A stretch of DNA of 64,000 nt from Pseudomonadota bacterium (GCA_021835845.1 JAKBJU010000001.1:163736-227735); one strand, 5' to 3'; shown: positions 40,550 to 53,563, counted from the stretch's first letter. Translations and numbers: made by a program. The notes: generated from the letters alone by a model not told the origin.

Positions 40550-43500
40550 TCAATAGCGGTCGAGTTCCATGTCGATACCGAGCGACCTGATTTCCTTCAC
40601 CAGCACGTTGAACGATTCCGGCATGCCGGCCTCGATCTTGTGTTCGCCCTTGACGATGTTCTCGTAAACCTTGGTCCTGCCGTTGACGTCGTCCGACTTG
40701 ACGGTCAGCATTTCCTGTAGGGTGTAAGAGGCGCCATACGCTTCCAGCGCCCAGACTTCCATCTCCCCGAAGCGCTGTCCGCCGAACTGCGCCTTGCCGC
40801 CCAGAGGCTGCTGCGTCACCAGGCTGTAGGGGCCCGTGGAACGCGCATGCATCTTGTCGTCGACGAGGTGGTGCAGCTTCAGCACATGCATGTAGCCCAC
40901 GGTAACGGGTCGATCGAACGCTTCCCCGGTCCTGCCGTCGTGCAGATGGATCTGCCCGGAACGCGGGAATCCAGCAAGTTCCAGCATGGCCTTGATCTCG
41001 TCCTCGACCGCCCCGTCGAAGACCGGCGTCGCGAAAGGCACGCCCTCCTTCAGGTTCCTGCACAGTTCGAGCACTTCACCGTCGGTAAGCGAATCGATGT
41101 CTTCCGGCTTGCCGCTGCTGTTGTAGATCTTGTTCAGGAAATCGCGCATTTCGCCGATCTTCGCCTGAGCGGCAAGCATGTCGCCGATCTTCTTGCCGAG
41201 TCCCTTCGCAGCCCAACCGAGATGGGTCTCGAGAATCTGCCCGACGTTCATCCGGGAAGGCACGCCGAGCGGGTTCAGCACGACGTCCATGGGGGTGCCG
41301 TCGGCGCTGTAGGGCATGTCCTCGACCGGAACGATCCTGGAAATCACACCCTTGTTGCCGTGGCGTCCTGCCATCTTGTCGCCAGGCTGCAGGCGGCGCT
41401 TGACGGCGATGTAAACCTTCACCATCTTCTGCACGCCGGCGGGCAGCTCGTCGCCGCTGGTGAGCTTCTTCTTCTTTTCCTCGAATGCCGCATCGAAATC
41501 GAGACGCTTCTGGGCCAGGCTTTCCTGGATCTGCTCCAGCTGGCGGCTCGCCGTCTCGTCGGAGAGGCGAATGTCGAACCAGTGGTGATGCTCGATGGAT
41601 TCGAGATATTCCTTCGTGACCTTTGCACCCTTGGCCAGCTTCTTGGGCCCGCCATTGACGGTCTGTCCCACGATCAGGCGCCCGATACGCTGGAAGGCAT
41701 CGGCCTCGACGATGCGCATCTGGTCGGCGAGATCCTTCTTGTAGCGGTTCAGCTCGTCGTCGATGATCTGCTGGGCGCGCGCATCGCGCTCGATGCCGTC
41801 CCGCGTGAACACCTGAACGTCGATCACGGTGCCGGACATGCCAGCGGGAACCCGCAAGCTGGTATCCTTGACGTCGGAGGCCTTCTCGCCGAAGATCGCG
41901 CGCAGCAGCTTCTCTTCCGGAGTCAGCTGGGTCTCGCCCTTGGGCGTCACCTTGCCCACCAGCACGTCGCCCACATCGACTTCCGCGCCGATATAGACAA
42001 TACCCGAATCGTCCAGCCTCCCCAGCATGGTCTCCGAAAGGTTGGAGATGTCGCGGGTGATTTCCTCGGGTCCCAGCTTGGTGTCGCGCGCCACTACCGA
42101 AAGCTCCTCGATGTGGATCGAAGTGAAGCGGTCTTCCGCGACGATGCGCTCCGAGATCAGGATGGAATCCTCGTAGTTGTAGCCGTTCCAGGGCATGAAG
42201 GCGACCAGCAGGTTCTGCCCGAGCGCCAGTTCGCCGGTATCGGTGGAGGCACCGTCTGCGATCACGTCGTCTTTCGCGATCATGTCGCCGCGCTTCACCA
42301 GCGGCCTCTGGTTGATGTTGGTATTCTGGTTCGATCGGGTGTACTTGATGAGGTTGTAGATATCCACCCCCACTTCGCCCGCACGTGTTTCAGAATCGTT
42401 GACCCTGACCACGATCCTGCCCGCATCGATGTAATCCACCACCCCGCCGCGCAAGGCCTGCACCGCAGTGCCCGAATCGACCGCCACGGTACGCTCGATC
42501 CCCGTCCCGACCAGAGGCTTCTCCGCCCTGAGGCAGGGAACGGCCTGACGCTGCATGTTCGAACCCATCAACGCACGGTTGGCGTCGTCATGCTCAAGGA
42601 ACGGGATCAGGGAAGCTGCGACCGAGACGATTTGGGCAGGCGCCACGTCCATGTATTCGATCTTGTCCGGGGCGGACAGCGTGAATTCGTTTTTGTAGCG
42701 GGCCGACACGATATCGCTGGTGAAACGCCCGTCGCTGCCGACTTCGGTGTTCGCCTGGGCGATCATGTACTGACCTTCCTCGATCGCCGAAAGGTATTCG
42801 ATCCTGTCGGTCACCCGGCCGTTTTCCACCTTGCGGTAGGGCGTCTCCAGGAAGCCGTACTCGTTCGTCCTCGCGTAAAGCGCGAGCGAATTGATGAGGC
42901 CGATGTTCGGGCCTTCGGGAGTTTCGATCGGGCAGACCCTGCCGTAGTGGGTGGGATGCACGTCGCGCACCTCGAAACCTGCACGCTCCCGCGTGAGCCC
43001 CCCTGGCCCCAGCGCGGAGACGCGGCGCTTGTGGGTGATCTCGGACAGCGGATTGGTCTGATCCATGAACTGCGAAAGCTGGCTGGAGCCGAAGAATTCC
43101 TTGATCGCAGCAGAAACCGGCTTGGCATTGATCAGATCGTGCGGCATCAGGTTCTCGGATTCGGCCTGGGAGAGCCGTTCCTTGACTGCGCGCTCCACCC
43201 TGACGAGGCCGGACCTGAACTGGTTTTCGGCGAGCTCGCCCACCGAGCGCACACGGCGATTGCCGAGATGGTCGATGTCGTCGATCTCGCCGCGCCCGTT
43301 GCGGAGCTCGACCAGGATCTTGATCACGGCGACGATGTCGTCGTTGGAGAGCGTGCCGGGGCCGGTGAGTTCGGGCCTGCCGATACGGCGATTGAATTTC
43401 ATGCGCCCGACGGGAGAGAGGTCATAGCGCTCCTCGCTGTAGAACAGGCCGTCGAAAAGCGCCTTGACCGCTTCTTCGGTGGGCGGTTCGCCCGGCCGCA

Positions 43501-44623
43501 TCATGCGGTAAATCGCAACCTGGGCCGCCATCTGGTCTGCAGTGTCGTCCACTCGCAGCGTCTGAGAAATGTAGGCGCCCTGATCGAGATCATTGGTGTA
43601 GAGCGTCTTGATCGAGCCGACTTTCGCTTCCCTCAGCCTGACAAGGACTTCTTCCGTGATTTCGTCGTTGGCGAAAGCGACGATTTCGCCGCTATCCTTG
43701 TCGATCACGTTGCCGGCAAGCACGCGGCCGATCAGGAATTCGTCCGGAACGGCCAGCTTGTCTATGCCGGCTTCCTGCATTTCGCGAATGTGCTTGACGG
43801 TGATGCGCTTGTCCCTGGCGACGATGGTCTTGCCAGCCTTGGTCACGATGTCGAAACGTGCGATTTCCCCGCGCAGACGGTCGGGAATGAGCTCGAACTC
43901 GACATGCTTCTTGTCGATATGGAAGGTGTCGTTGATGAAGAATTCGGACAGGATCTGCTCGGGTGCATAGCCGATCGCCTTCAGCAGCGTCGTGACCGGC
44001 ATCTTCCTTCTACGGTCGACGCGGAAATAGAGATAGTCCTTGGGATCGAATTCGAAGTCCAGCCAGGAGCCGCGATAAGGAATGATCCTCGCGGAAAACA
44101 GCAGCTTGCCGGAAGAATGCGTCTTGCCCCTGTCATGCTCGAAAAACACGCCGGGAGAGCGGTGCAACTGGGAAACGATGACCCGTTCGGTGCCGTTGAT
44201 CACGAACGATCCGGTGGTGGTCATCAGCGGGATTTCACCCATGTAGACTTCCTGCTCCTTGACTTCCTTGACAGTCGGCTTGGAGGCTTCCTTGTCCATG
44301 ATGGTGAGCCTGACGCGGGCTCTAAGGGGCGCAGCAAAGGTCAAACCGCGCTGCTGGCATTCCTTGACGTCGAAAGGCGGCGTGCCCAGATAATAGCTGA
44401 CGAAATCGAGCTTGGCATTGCCGGAATGGCTGACGATGGGGAATATCGAAGTGAATGCGGCCTGAAGCCCTTCGTTCTTTCTTTCGTGTGGCGGGACGTC
44501 AGCCTGAAGGAATCCGTAGTAAGAATCAAGCTGCATTGCGAGCAGGGATGGAATCTGCAAAACGCTCGCCCTTTTGGCGAAGCTCTTGCGGATGCGTTTT
44601 TTCTCGGTAAAAGAATAGCTCAT
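40550..44623 (-). CDS. rpoB: DNA-directed RNA polymerase subunit beta
   Basis: [73 protein letters not shown]. Confidence 0.98.
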   Translation of the reverse strand: MSYSFTEKKRIRKSFAKRASVLQIPSLLAMQLDSYYGFLQADVPPHERKNEGLQAAFTSIFPIVSHSGNAKLDFVSYYLGTPPFDVKECQQRGLTFAAPLRARVRLTIMDKEASKPTVKEVKEQEVYMGEIPLMTTTGSFVINGTERVIVSQLHRSPGVFFEHDRGKTHSSGKLLFSARIIPYRGSWLDFEFDPKDYLYFRVDRRRKMPVTTLLKAIGYAPEQILSEFFINDTFHIDKKHVEFELIPDRLRGEIARFDIVTKAGKTIVARDKRITVKHIREMQEAGIDKLAVPDEFLIGRVLAGNVIDKDSGEIVAFANDEITEEVLVRLREAKVGSIKTLYTNDLDQGAYISQTLRVDDTADQMAAQVAIYRMMRPGEPPTEEAVKALFDGLFYSEERYDLSPVGRMKFNRRIGRPELTGPGTLSNDDIVAVIKILVELRNGRGEIDDIDHLGNRRVRSVGELAENQFRSGLVRVERAVKERLSQAESENLMPHDLINAKPVSAAIKEFFGSSQLSQFMDQTNPLSEITHKRRVSALGPGGLTRERAGFEVRDVHPTHYGRVCPIETPEGPNIGLINSLALYARTNEYGFLETPYRKVENGRVTDRIEYLSAIEEGQYMIAQANTEVGSDGRFTSDIVSARYKNEFTLSAPDKIEYMDVAPAQIVSVAASLIPFLEHDDANRALMGSNMQRQAVPCLRAEKPLVGTGIERTVAVDSGTAVQALRGGVVDYIDAGRIVVRVNDSETRAGEVGVDIYNLIKYTRSNQNTNINQRPLVKRGDMIAKDDVIADGASTDTGELALGQNLLVAFMPWNGYNYEDSILISERIVAEDRFTSIHIEELSVVARDTKLGPEEITRDISNLSETMLGRLDDSGIVYIGAEVDVGDVLVGKVTPKGETQLTPEEKLLRAIFGEKASDVKDTSLRVPAGMSGTVIDVQVFTRDGIERDARAQQIIDDELNRYKKDLADQMRIVEADAFQRIGRLIVGQTVNGGPKKLAKGAKVTKEYLESIEHHHWFDIRLSDETASRQLEQIQESLAQKRLDFDAAFEEKKKKLTSGDELPAGVQKMVKVYIAVKRRLQPGDKMAGRHGNKGVISRIVPVEDMPYSADGTPMDVVLNPLGVPSRMNVGQILETHLGWAAKGLGKKIGDMLAAQAKIGEMRDFLNKIYNSSGKPEDIDSLTDGEVLELCRNLKEGVPFATPVFDGAVEDEIKAMLELAGFPRSGQIHLHDGRTGEAFDRPVTVGYMHVLKLHHLVDDKMHARSTGPYSLVTQQPLGGKAQFGGQRFGEMEVWALEAYGASYTLQEMLTVKSDDVNGRTKVYENIVKGEHKIEAGMPESFNVLVKEIRSLGIDMELDRY

Positions 44624-44758
44624 GACATCTCCACAACAGGGGACAGGGATAAAAGACAGGAGTAAGAAGACGGTAGAACAATCATAGTCTAAGACAGGGC
44701 CTCCGACTCATTGGTTGCATCTCCTGACTTCTGGCTTCCAGGGGTTTCCAAAAGCGGC

Positions 44759-44788
44759 AAAAGGCTGACGGAAAACCGCCAGCCTTTT
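44759..44788 (-). terminator. Hairpin terminator/attenuator between rplL and rpoB
   Basis: aaaaggctg ... cagcctttt 9-bp perfect inverted repeat with A/T ends, just downstream of the rplL stop. Confidence 0.75.
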
Positions 44789-44801
44789 CCATGCGCTGCT
44801 A

Positions 44802-45188
44802 TTACTTGATTTCGCAAGTCGCGCCAGCTTCGGTCAGCTGCTTGGCGATTGCATCGGCATCCGCCTTGGAAACGCCTTCCTTGACAGGCTTCGGCGCGCC
44901 GTCGACCAGATCCTTGGCTTCCTTGAGGCCGAGACCGGTGATGGTGCGAACCACCTTGATGGTGTTGACCTTGTTCTCGCCGGCACTCTTCAGGATGACG
45001 GTGAATTCGGTCTGCTCTTCAGCTGCTGCTGCAGCTGCACCGCCGCCTGCTGCAGGCGCTGCAACGGCGACCGCAGCCGCGGCTGCGGACACGCCGAACT
45101 TGGCTTCCATTTCCTTGATGAGTTCGGACAACTCGAGTACGGTCATGCCTGCGATTGCGTCCAGAATGTCAGCTTTGGCTATTGCCAT
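44802..45188 (-). CDS. rplL: 50S ribosomal protein L7/L12
   Basis: [33 protein letters not shown], Ala/Gly hinge, [30 protein letters not shown]. Confidence 0.98.
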   Translation of the reverse strand: MAIAKADILDAIAGMTVLELSELIKEMEAKFGVSAAAAAVAVAAPAAGGGAAAAAAEEQTEFTVILKSAGENKVNTIKVVRTITGLGLKEAKDLVDGAPKPVKEGVSKADADAIAKQLTEAGATCEIK

Positions 45189-45237
45189 GATTTTCTCCTA
45201 CTGTGATATGGAATGGGGCAAGAACCCCGTTGATAAA

Positions 45238-45762
45238 TTAAGCAGCCTCTTTTTGATCACGCACGGCAGCGAGTCCGCGCACGAATTTGGCAGGCACTTC
45301 GTTGAGCGTCTGAACAAATTTCGCGACGGGCGCCTGCATGGTTCCCAGCAACTTCGCCAGCAATTCCTCACGGCTCGGCATGTTGGCCAGAGTCGCGACA
45401 TCCTTGGCGGTCAGAACCTGACCGGCCATCGCTCCAGCCTTGATGGCGAACTTTTCGTTCGATTTGGCGAAATCGCTGAGCACCTTCGCCACAGCAACGG
45501 GGTCTGACCCGATGCCGTAGGCGAGCGGCCCCACCATATGCTCGGCAAGGCCGGCATAAGGCGTCTCCGCAACGGCGCGGCGAACCAGCGTGTTCTTCAG
45601 AACCCGGAAGTAAATGCCCGCACTGCGTGCTTTCGCGCGCAATTCGGTCATTTCCCCGACTCCGAGACCGCGATACTCTGCAACGACGATCGCATTGGCT
45701 TTGGCCACCTGGCCGCTCACCTCTGCGACAACCGCTTTCTTCTCTTCTATGTTGAGACCCAA
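45238..45762 (-). CDS. rplJ: 50S ribosomal protein L10
   Basis: [64 protein letters not shown]. Confidence 0.98.
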   Translation of the reverse strand: MGLNIEEKKAVVAEVSGQVAKANAIVVAEYRGLGVGEMTELRAKARSAGIYFRVLKNTLVRRAVAETPYAGLAEHMVGPLAYGIGSDPVAVAKVLSDFAKSNEKFAIKAGAMAGQVLTAKDVATLANMPSREELLAKLLGTMQAPVAKFVQTLNEVPAKFVRGLAAVRDQKEAA

Positions 45763-45977
45763 GGTCCATCCCCTTAAAATTGCGTTTAGGGTATTCCGGT
45801 TTGCAAAACACGCGCCCCGGACCGTTTTACAGCGACCTCAAATCAGGAGCCAAATGCGCAGCCTGTTGGGGTACACCATCTGCGTAGGATGCAGTTGCCT
45901 GCTGTTTGAATCCGAAGATTCCTACGGTCTTTGACAATCCCCGTCACCCTTGCAGGTGGCAGGGCCCAAAGTCTTTA
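45763..45977 (-). promoter_or_regulatory. Probable L10 autoregulatory leader (rplJ 5' UTR)
   Basis: 215-nt noncoding gap between rplA and rplJ; minus-strand RNA contains GAAUC-UUCG-GAUUC (45907-45920), a UUCG-capped hairpin. Leader identity is inferred from position. Confidence 0.5.
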
Positions 45978-46676
45978 CTATTGCGCCAGCACGCTCGATT
46001 GATCGACCCTGATCCCCGCACCCATGGTGCTGGAGACCGAAATTTTCTTCAGGTAAACGCCTTTCGCCGCTGCGGGCCTGGCCTTGTTCAAGGCATCGAC
46101 CAGCGCGCGCAGGTTTTCAAGCAGCGCGTCCACCTCGAAGGAAGCGCGGCCTATCGTGCACTGCACGATGCCGCCCTTGTCCGTCCGGTACTGCACCTGG
46201 CCTGCCTTGGCGTTCTTCACTGCAGCAGCCACGTCAGGGGTCACCGTCCCCACCTTGGGATTGGGCATCAAGCCCCTGGGACCCAGAATCTGTCCGAGCG
46301 CACCCACGATGCGCATCGCATCGGGACTTGCGATTGCCACGTCGAAGTCGATGTTGCCCGCCTTGATCGATTCGGCCAAATCGTCGAACCCGACCACGTC
46401 GGCGCCGGCCGCGAGTGCATCCTTGGCCTTGTCGCCCTGGGCGAAGACGGCAACCCTGACGGTCTTGCCCGTACCCCTGGGCAGGACCACGGAACCTCTG
46501 ACCAGCTGGTCCGACTTGCGCGCATCGATGCCGAGATTGATGGCGATATCGATCGATTCGTCGAACTTGGCCGTCGCATTTTCCTTGGCGAGCTTCAGCG
46601 CCTCGTCAAGGCTATAAACTTTGGTGCGGTCGATTCTGGAGCGTGCCGCCTTCACGCGTTTGGACAATTGCGCCAT
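45978..46676 (-). CDS. rplA: 50S ribosomal protein L1
   Basis: [61 protein letters not shown]. Confidence 0.98.
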   Translation of the reverse strand: MAQLSKRVKAARSRIDRTKVYSLDEALKLAKENATAKFDESIDIAINLGIDARKSDQLVRGSVVLPRGTGKTVRVAVFAQGDKAKDALAAGADVVGFDDLAESIKAGNIDFDVAIASPDAMRIVGALGQILGPRGLMPNPKVGTVTPDVAAAVKNAKAGQVQYRTDKGGIVQCTIGRASFEVDALLENLRALVDALNKARPAAAKGVYLKKISVSSTMGAGIRVDQSSVLAQ

Positions 46677-46677
46677 G

Positions 46678-47109
46678 TCACACTCCCTCCACTTCGATAC
46701 CCATGCTGCGGGCGGAACCTGCGATCGTCCTGACAGCCGCGTCCATGTCGGCAGCGGTCAGATCAGGCATCTTGGTCTTGGCGATTTCCTCGGCTTGCGC
46801 CCGGGTCAGCTTGCCGACCTTGTCGGTATGCGGCCTTGCGCTGCCCGACTTGATTCCGGCCGCCTTCTTGATGAGGATCGTCGCGGGCGGCGTCTTCATC
46901 ACGAAGGTGAAGCTCTTGTCCGCATAGGCGGTGATCACGACAGGAATCGGCAGCCCCACTTCCATGCCTTGGGTCGCAGCATTGAAGGCCTTGCAGAATT
47001 CCATGATGTTGAGGCCGCGCTGACCCAGCGCAGGACCTATGGGCGGGCTCGGGTTGGCTTTGCCTGCAGGCACCTGCAGCTTGACATAGCCGACGACTTT
47101 CTTTGCCAT
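46678..47109 (-). CDS. rplK: 50S ribosomal protein L11
   Basis: [44 protein letters not shown]. Confidence 0.98.
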   Translation of the reverse strand: MAKKVVGYVKLQVPAGKANPSPPIGPALGQRGLNIMEFCKAFNAATQGMEVGLPIPVVITAYADKSFTFVMKTPPATILIKKAAGIKSGSARPHTDKVGKLTRAQAEEIAKTKMPDLTAADMDAAVRTIAGSARSMGIEVEGV

Positions 47110-47164
47110 TTGAAGCTCCTATAAAATGGGTGATAGCGCCTGTTTTCAGGCTCCCCGGTAATAA

Positions 47165-47698
47165 TCAGGTCTTTTCGACCTGACCGAATCCCAACTCGAC
47201 GGGGGTCGCCCGCCCGAAAATCGTAACCGAAACGCGCAGCTTGCTCTTGTCGTAATTGACATCCTCCACGACGCCATGGAAATCCGTGAAAGGGCCTTCC
47301 TTGACCCGGACGGATTCGCCGACCTCGAACAACACCTTGGGCCTCGGCTTTTCCACACCCTCCTGCATCTGCCTGAGGATATTCTCGACTTCCTTCTCGC
47401 TGATCGGCGTGGGCTTCATCGCGCTGCCGCCCACGAATCCGGTCACCTTGTTCGTGTTCTTGACGAGATGCCACGTATCGTCTGTCATTTCCATCTCGAC
47501 CAGGACATAGCCGGGAAAGAACTTGCGCTCGCTTATGTTCTTCTGCCCGCCCTTCATCTCGACCACCTCTTCGACAGGAACCAGGATCTTTCCGAACTTG
47601 TCCCCCATCCCGGCGCGCTCGATCCTTTCCTGCAGCGCACGCATCACGCTTTTCTCGAAGCCCGAATAGGCATGGACAACATACCAGCGCTTAGCCAT
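47165..47698 (-). CDS. nusG: transcription termination/antitermination protein NusG
   Basis: [48 protein letters not shown]; start trimmed; TGATG overlap with the secE stop. Confidence 0.97.
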   Translation of the reverse strand: MAKRWYVVHAYSGFEKSVMRALQERIERAGMGDKFGKILVPVEEVVEMKGGQKNISERKFFPGYVLVEMEMTDDTWHLVKNTNKVTGFVGGSAMKPTPISEKEVENILRQMQEGVEKPRPKVLFEVGESVRVKEGPFTDFHGVVEDVNYDKSKLRVSVTIFGRATPVELGFGQVEKT

Positions 47699-48045
47699 CA
47701 ATCCCCCCTGCCCATTAATAACTTTACGGCAGACATCAAAGCCGCATCGACCAGCCACAGGAAAATCGCCATGACCACCACGAAAGCCACCACTACGCCC
47801 GTTGTCTGCAACGTTTCCTTGCGGCTCGGCCAGACCACCTTCTGGGCCTCGACCACGGACTCCCTGCCGAACTGGGCGAAACGCCTGCCAGGCTCGGAGA
47901 GCCATGCAACGGCAACAGCGACCGCCAGCCCCGCGAGAACAGACACCACGCGAAGCACCATGGCGCTGCCCTGCAACAGGTAAAAACCGGCAATCCCTGC
48001 AATCACCAACAGGGCAGCCAGCCCGAGTTTTATCTTATCCGCCAT
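47698..48045 (-). CDS. secE: preprotein translocase subunit SecE
   Basis: [25 protein letters not shown]..., [42 protein letters not shown]. Confidence 0.96.
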   Translation of the reverse strand: MADKIKLGLAALLVIAGIAGFYLLQGSAMVLRVVSVLAGLAVAVAVAWLSEPGRRFAQFGRESVVEAQKVVWPSRKETLQTTGVVVAFVVVMAIFLWLVDAALMSAVKLLMGRGD

Positions 48046-48096
48046 ATATCCTAAAATACCGCCAGGCGGCGCAAAACGACTGCACCGCCGTTATTC

Positions 48097-48172
48097 TGGC
48101 AGGCCAGGAGGGCTTCGAACCCCCAACCTTCGGTTTTGGAGACCGACGCTCTGCCAATTGAGCTACTGGCCT
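48097..48172 (-). tRNA. tRNA-Trp (anticodon CCA)
   Basis: Reverse complement AGGCCAGTAGCTCAATTGGCAGAGCGTCGGTCTCCAAAACCGAAGGTTGGGGGTTCGAAGCCCTCCTGGCCTGCCA. Confidence 0.97.
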
Positions 48173-48184
48173 AACTAAAAACCT

Positions 48185-49375
48185 TTACTGGATGACCTTG
48201 GCGACGACGCCTGCGCCCACGGTACGGCCGCCTTCGCGGATCGCAAAACGCAGACCTTCTTCCATCGCAACCGGCGCAATCAAGGACACCGTCACCGACA
48301 CGTTGTCACCCGGCATCACCATCTCAGTGCCTTCCGGCAGATCGATCGAACCCGTCACGTCGGTCGTCCTGAAAAAGAACTGCGGACGATAGCCGTTGAA
48401 GAAAGGCGTATGACGACCCCCTTCATCCTTCGACAGCACATAGATCTCGGCCGTGAACTTGGTGTGCGGCGTGATCGAACCGGGCTTGGCCAGAACCTGG
48501 CCGCGCTCCACTTCCTCGCGCTTCGTGCCGCGCAGCAGCACCCCAACGTTGTCACCCGCCTGACCCTGGTCAAGCAGCTTCCTGAACATCTCGACGCCGG
48601 TACACGTGGTCTTCTGCGTCGGACGAATCCCGACGATCTCAACCTCGTCGCCAACCTTGATGATCCCGCGCTCGACACGCCCCGTCACCACCGTGCCGCG
48701 TCCGGAAATCGAGAAAACGTCTTCAACAGGCATCAGGAACGCCCCGTCAACCGCACGCTGCGGATCAGGAATATAGCTGTCCAGCGCTTCGGCCAGCTTG
48801 AAAATCGAGGGCTCGCCGATATCCGACTGGTCTCCCTGCAGCGCCTTCAGCGCGGAGCCCGTGATGATCGGGGTGTCGTCCCCGGGGAAATCGTACTTCG
48901 ACAGCAGCTCCCTGATCTCCATCTCGACCAGCTCCAGCAGCTCCGGATCGTCGACCATATCCGCCTTGTTCATGTACACCACGATGTACGGAACACCAAC
49001 CTGGCGCGCCAGCAGAATGTGCTCGCGCGTCTGCGGCATCGGGCCGTCCGCAGCCGACACCACCAGAATCGCACCGTCCATCTGCGCAGCACCCGTGATC
49101 ATGTTCTTCACGTAGTCGGCGTGCCCAGGGCAGTCAACGTGCGCATAGTGCCGCTTCACCGTCTCGTATTCCACGTGCGCCGTGTTGATCGTGATCCCCC
49201 GCGCGCGCTCTTCAGGCGCAGAATCAATCTGGTCGTAGCTCTTCGCCTCGCCGCCAAACTTCTTCGTCAGAACCGACGTGATCGCCGCCGTCAGCGTCGT
49301 CTTGCCGTGGTCAACGTGACCAATCGTTCCTACGTTTACGTGCGGCTTCGTCCGCTCAAACTTGCTCTTTGCCAT
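48185..49375 (-). CDS. tuf: elongation factor Tu, copy 2
   Basis: Identical 396-aa translation to the copy at 31934. Confidence 0.98.
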   Translation of the reverse strand: MAKSKFERTKPHVNVGTIGHVDHGKTTLTAAITSVLTKKFGGEAKSYDQIDSAPEERARGITINTAHVEYETVKRHYAHVDCPGHADYVKNMITGAAQMDGAILVVSAADGPMPQTREHILLARQVGVPYIVVYMNKADMVDDPELLELVEMEIRELLSKYDFPGDDTPIITGSALKALQGDQSDIGEPSIFKLAEALDSYIPDPQRAVDGAFLMPVEDVFSISGRGTVVTGRVERGIIKVGDEVEIVGIRPTQKTTCTGVEMFRKLLDQGQAGDNVGVLLRGTKREEVERGQVLAKPGSITPHTKFTAEIYVLSKDEGGRHTPFFNGYRPQFFFRTTDVTGSIDLPEGTEMVMPGDNVSVTVSLIAPVAMEEGLRFAIREGGRTVGAGVVAKVIQ

Positions 49376-49415
49376 GATGATTTCCTCTTGACATCAAAGT
49401 TGGTACTACAAAATC

Positions 49416-49490
<75 letters not shown>

Positions 49491-49506
49491 AAACCCTCTC
49501 ACAAAC

Positions 49507-49580
49507 TGGAGCGGGTGAAGGGAATCGAACCCTCGTCGTAAGCTTGGAAGGCTTCTGCTCTACCATTGAGCTACACCCGC
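49507..49580 (-). tRNA. tRNA-Gly (anticodon UCC)
   Basis: Reverse complement GCGGGTGTAGCTCAATGGTAGAGCAGAAGCCTTCCAAGCTTACGACGAGGGTTCGATTCCCTTCACCCGCTCCA. Confidence 0.97.
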
Positions 49581-49600
49581 AAATCCATTCAAACTAATTC

Positions 49601-49685
<85 letters not shown>

Positions 49686-49700
49686 GGAGCGAAACCGCCT

Positions 49701-49729
49701 ATTCTAATGAGTAACCCTGATATTGTCAA
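49701..49729 (-). promoter_or_regulatory. Sigma-70 promoter for the tRNA-Tyr/Gly/Thr-tuf-... transcription unit
   Basis: Minus strand TTGACA (49729-49724), 17-nt spacer, TAGAAT (49706-49701), GC-rich discriminator AGGCGG just before tRNA-Tyr. Confidence 0.85.
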
Positions 49730-49909
49730 AGTCGATTTGGGCTCCGCACTCAGGGCCCGGCATCAGAAACATTCACGGCAAAACCCGCAGCTTCTCTGTC
49801 CTTGTTGCAACCCGATCACAAAAATGTTAAAAATCAGTTATTCACGCTTCGGCATCAAGTTTCCGGAGCCCGCCAGCCAGAATCGAGGATAGCCATTTTG
49901 TCGAGCAGG

Positions 49910-50230
49910 ATGCGCCCCACTTATCTGTCGATTGGAGAGATCGCGCCTAACATGGTGCTCGCCAAGCCGCTCGCGGTGGCGGAAAGGCGCATGCTGCGGT
50001 ATGTCCTGCCCGAAGGACACGCGCTGACAGAAGACAATATCCGGCAGCTCGTCTCGCATCACGCTGAAATCATTTGCGTCCGGCTCCCGGACGAGCGCAC
50101 CGAAACGCAAATCGCCGCCGATTTGGACAACCTGGAATCAAGGCTCGGGAAAATCTTCGAAACATGCGACCTTTCCCAGCCGGGAATGGCCGCTTTCTTC
50201 AACCGGGTCCGTTCCTATCTTGGCAGGTAA
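49910..50230 (+). CDS. small conserved protein resembling the N-terminal domain of HD-GYP-type proteins
   Basis: MRPTYLSIGEIAPNMVLAKPLAVAERRMLRYVLPEGHALTEDNIRQLVSHHAEIICVRLPDE; an in-frame TTG at 49898 is also possible; adjacent to the HDOD gene. Confidence 0.7.
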   Translation: MRPTYLSIGEIAPNMVLAKPLAVAERRMLRYVLPEGHALTEDNIRQLVSHHAEIICVRLPDERTETQIAADLDNLESRLGKIFETCDLSQPGMAAFFNRVRSYLGR

Positions 50231-50237
50231 AATCGCA

Positions 50238-51104
50238 ATGGACATTTCGCGCGAAAAAGTACTCGAGACCTGTCAATTGCTCCCGGTATTTCCTCGCATC
50301 ATCAGCGAAATCCTGCAGACGATCGACGATCCGAATTTCAATTTCAACTCTCTGGTGAGGCATGTCGGTCACGATCCGGTCTTGACCGGCCGCGTATTCT
50401 CGATGGCCAACCGGGCGGCCACCCATGTGCAGCATGACCTGCAAATCAAGGACCTGTACAAGGCCACTTCGCTGGTTGGGGTTGCGAAGCTGCAGAAGAT
50501 GGTAATTCTGGCCGCAATGGCCAATCACTTCAAGGATGCTTCGGAAGCCGGCATGCCCGAAGAATTCTGGGCGCGCAGCCTGGTTACCGGAATATGCGCC
50601 CAGCATGTTGCCGCTTTCGCAAAACTCTCGACCGATACCGCACTGATAGCCGGAATATTGCACAACGTCGGCAAGCTCTGGCTCTTTCGCTTCGAACCGG
50701 AAGCCTATCGCGAGATTCTGGATATGAAGAAGGATTCTGGAACCTTGCCGCCCAGCCAGATCGAACGGGAGCGCTTCGGGGTGGATCATGCGGTGATCGG
50801 AAGCTGGCTGGGAGAGATCTGGTCGCTGCCCGTCCAGATCTGCGAAGCAATCCGGCATTATGGAGATCCGGACGGAGCAAACGAGAATCCTTATGCGGAC
50901 GTAGTGCATGTGGCCGAAGTAATCAGCAATGCCCTGGATCTGACCCGGTGCAGCCAATCCCATGTCTACGGCCTTTCGGAAGCCTCTTGCCGGAGACTGG
51001 GGTTGATCTGGGACGACAGCAGCGACGATCTGTTCGGCTCGATCGAAGCGTCAATCCGCCTGATCGATGAGGAACTGCTCTTTACAGCATCCGGCTCCGA
51101 ATAG
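50238..51104 (+). CDS. HDOD-domain signalling protein
   Basis: LPVFPRIISEILQTIDDPNFNFNSLVRHVGHDPVLTGRVFSMANRAA...DTALIAGILHNVGKLWLF...ERERFGVDHAVIGSWLGEIWSLP. Confidence 0.88.
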   Translation: MDISREKVLETCQLLPVFPRIISEILQTIDDPNFNFNSLVRHVGHDPVLTGRVFSMANRAATHVQHDLQIKDLYKATSLVGVAKLQKMVILAAMANHFKDASEAGMPEEFWARSLVTGICAQHVAAFAKLSTDTALIAGILHNVGKLWLFRFEPEAYREILDMKKDSGTLPPSQIERERFGVDHAVIGSWLGEIWSLPVQICEAIRHYGDPDGANENPYADVVHVAEVISNALDLTRCSQSHVYGLSEASCRRLGLIWDDSSDDLFGSIEASIRLIDEELLFTASGSE

Positions 51105-51205
51105 GGGATGTGAAGGCGCGCTTATTCGAATGGGTTTTGAACCTGTTGCTTTAGTGTCATTATTCCTAGAATAGAATGTATACCAAACCGAGAACAGGAT
51201 CCCGC

Positions 51206-53563
51206 ATGCAAGACGCTCTGACCCAGGAAGAAGTCGACCAAATGAATGCCTACTGGCGCGCCGCGAATTATCTTTCAGTGGGCCAGATCTATCTCTACGA
51301 CAACCCTCTCCTTAAAGCTCCGCTCGCAATAGACCATGTCAAGCCGAGACTTCTCGGCCATTGGGGAACGACGCCGGGGCTCAACTTCATTTACGTGCAC
51401 ATGAACCGGGCGATCAAGAGACACGATCTCGACATGATCTACCTGGCAGGCCCTGGACATGGCGGACCCGCGCTGGTGGCCAACACCTATCTCGAAGGCA
51501 GCTACAGCGAATTCTACCCGAACATTTCCCGTGACGAGGAAGGCATGAAGAAGCTTTTCAGGCAATTCTCCTTCCCCGGCGGCATCCCCAGCCATGCGGC
51601 GCCGGAAACCCCGGGATCGATCCACGAAGGGGGGGAGCTCGGCTATGCGATCTCCCATGCCTATGGCGCCGTTTTCGACAACCCCGACCTCATTGCCTGC
51701 TGCGTGGTGGGCGATGGAGAGGCCGAAACCGGCCCCATGGCCGCATCCTGGCACTCGAACAAGTTCCTCAACCCGAAGACGGACGGCGCGGTTCTGCCGA
51801 TACTGCATCTCAACGGCTACAAGATCGCCAACCCCACCCTCCTTTCGCGCATCTCCCATGACGAGCTGGACAACCTGTTCAAGGGCTATGGTTACCGGCC
51901 TCATTTCGTCGAAGGGTCCGATCCCGAGGAAATGCACCGCAAAATGGCCGCAACGGTGGATGGCATCATTTCCGAAATCAGGGCGATTCAGCAGAAGGCA
52001 AGGCAGGAAGGCATCACATCGAGGCCTCTCTGGCCCATGATCATATTGCGCTCCCCCAAGGGTTGGACAGGCCCCAAGGAGGTGGACGGACTGAAGACGG
52101 AAGGCTTCTGGCGATCCCACCAGGTTCCCTTTTCCGAAATGAAGGAAAAGCCGGAGCATGTCAAGCTCCTGGAATCCTGGATGAAGTCCTACAGGCCGGA
52201 AGAACTGTTCGACGGGGCGGGAAGGCTTGTCCCCGAGCTTGCCGAACTTTCTCCCAAGGGCGAGAAGCGCATGGGGGCCAACCCGCATGCGAACGGCGGG
52301 ATGCTGCTCAAGGAACTCAGGATGCCGGATTTCAGGGATTATGGCGTCAAGGTGGAAAAACCCGGCGGGAGCATCGCCGAAGCCACCCGGGTGATGGGTT
52401 ATCTGCTACGCGACGTGATGAAGAAAAACGCTGACAATTTCCGCCTTTTCGGCCCCGACGAGACGGCATCGAACAGGCTTGGCGCGGTGCTGGATGCGAG
52501 CCCCAGAAGCTGGATGCTGGAAATTTACGACTACGACGACCACCTCGCGAAGAGCGGGCGGGTGATGGAAATCCTCTCGGAGCATACCTGCCAGGGCTGG
52601 CTGGAAGGGTACCTGCTGACGGGGAGGCATGGATTCTTCTCCTGCTACGAGGCCTTCATTCATCTCGTCGACTCCATGTTCAACCAGCATGCCAAGTGGC
52701 TGAAGACCACCAGCAGCGAGATCCCCTGGCGGCGCCCCATCGCTTCGCTCAATTACCTGCTCACTTCCCATGTCTGGCGCCAGGATCACAACGGCTTCTC
52801 GCATCAGGATCCCGGCTTCATCGACCATGTGGTAAACAAGAAATCCGACGTGATCAGGGTGTATCTCCCCCCGGATGCGAACACCCTGCTCTCGGTGACC
52901 GATCATTGCCTGAAAAGCCGCAATTACGTCAACGTCATCGTGGCCGGAAAGCAGCCCGCCCCGCAGTGGCTGGACATGGATGCGGCCATCAAGCATGTTT
53001 CGGCAGGCATCGGCATTTGGGAATGGGCCTCGAACGACGGGGATGCCGAACCGGATCTGGTGATGGCCTGCTGCGGGGACGTTCCAACGCTCGAAACCCT
53101 GGCTGCAGTCGACATATTGAGGCAATCCGCCCCTGAACTCAGAATCCGGGTCGTCAACGTGGTCGACCTCATGACCCTGCAGCCCAGGGAAGAACATCCC
53201 CACGGCCTGTCCGAAAAAGATTTTCTTTCTCTCTTCACCCCGGACAAACCGGTCATCTTCGCCTATCACGGCTATCCATGGCTCATCCACCGCCTCACCT
53301 ACAGGCGGAAAAACAGCGCCAACATCCATGCCAGGGGCTACAAGGAGGAAGGAACCACCACCACGCCCTTCGACATGACCGTGCTCAACGACCTGGACCG
53401 CTTCCATCTCGTCATGGATGCCATGGACAGGGTTCCTTCCCTGCACCAGAAGGCGCCCCATATCAGGCAGAAAATGCGCGACAGGCTGGTCGAGCACAAA
53501 GAATACATCGAGAAGCATGGCGAAGACATGCCGGAAATCGCCGAGTGGACATGGCCCTATTGA
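51206..53563 (+). CDS. xfp: phosphoketolase (xylulose-5-P/fructose-6-P)
   Basis: [94 protein letters not shown]. Confidence 0.97.
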   Translation: MQDALTQEEVDQMNAYWRAANYLSVGQIYLYDNPLLKAPLAIDHVKPRLLGHWGTTPGLNFIYVHMNRAIKRHDLDMIYLAGPGHGGPALVANTYLEGSYSEFYPNISRDEEGMKKLFRQFSFPGGIPSHAAPETPGSIHEGGELGYAISHAYGAVFDNPDLIACCVVGDGEAETGPMAASWHSNKFLNPKTDGAVLPILHLNGYKIANPTLLSRISHDELDNLFKGYGYRPHFVEGSDPEEMHRKMAATVDGIISEIRAIQQKARQEGITSRPLWPMIILRSPKGWTGPKEVDGLKTEGFWRSHQVPFSEMKEKPEHVKLLESWMKSYRPEELFDGAGRLVPELAELSPKGEKRMGANPHANGGMLLKELRMPDFRDYGVKVEKPGGSIAEATRVMGYLLRDVMKKNADNFRLFGPDETASNRLGAVLDASPRSWMLEIYDYDDHLAKSGRVMEILSEHTCQGWLEGYLLTGRHGFFSCYEAFIHLVDSMFNQHAKWLKTTSSEIPWRRPIASLNYLLTSHVWRQDHNGFSHQDPGFIDHVVNKKSDVIRVYLPPDANTLLSVTDHCLKSRNYVNVIVAGKQPAPQWLDMDAAIKHVSAGIGIWEWASNDGDAEPDLVMACCGDVPTLETLAAVDILRQSAPELRIRVVNVVDLMTLQPREEHPHGLSEKDFLSLFTPDKPVIFAYHGYPWLIHRLTYRRKNSANIHARGYKEEGTTTTPFDMTVLNDLDRFHLVMDAMDRVPSLHQKAPHIRQKMRDRLVEHKEYIEKHGEDMPEIAEWTWPY

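Noticed and set aside
40847-44665. 1272-aa + strand ORF opposite rpoB
   Set aside because: Same mirror-ORF artefact; rpoB is unambiguous.
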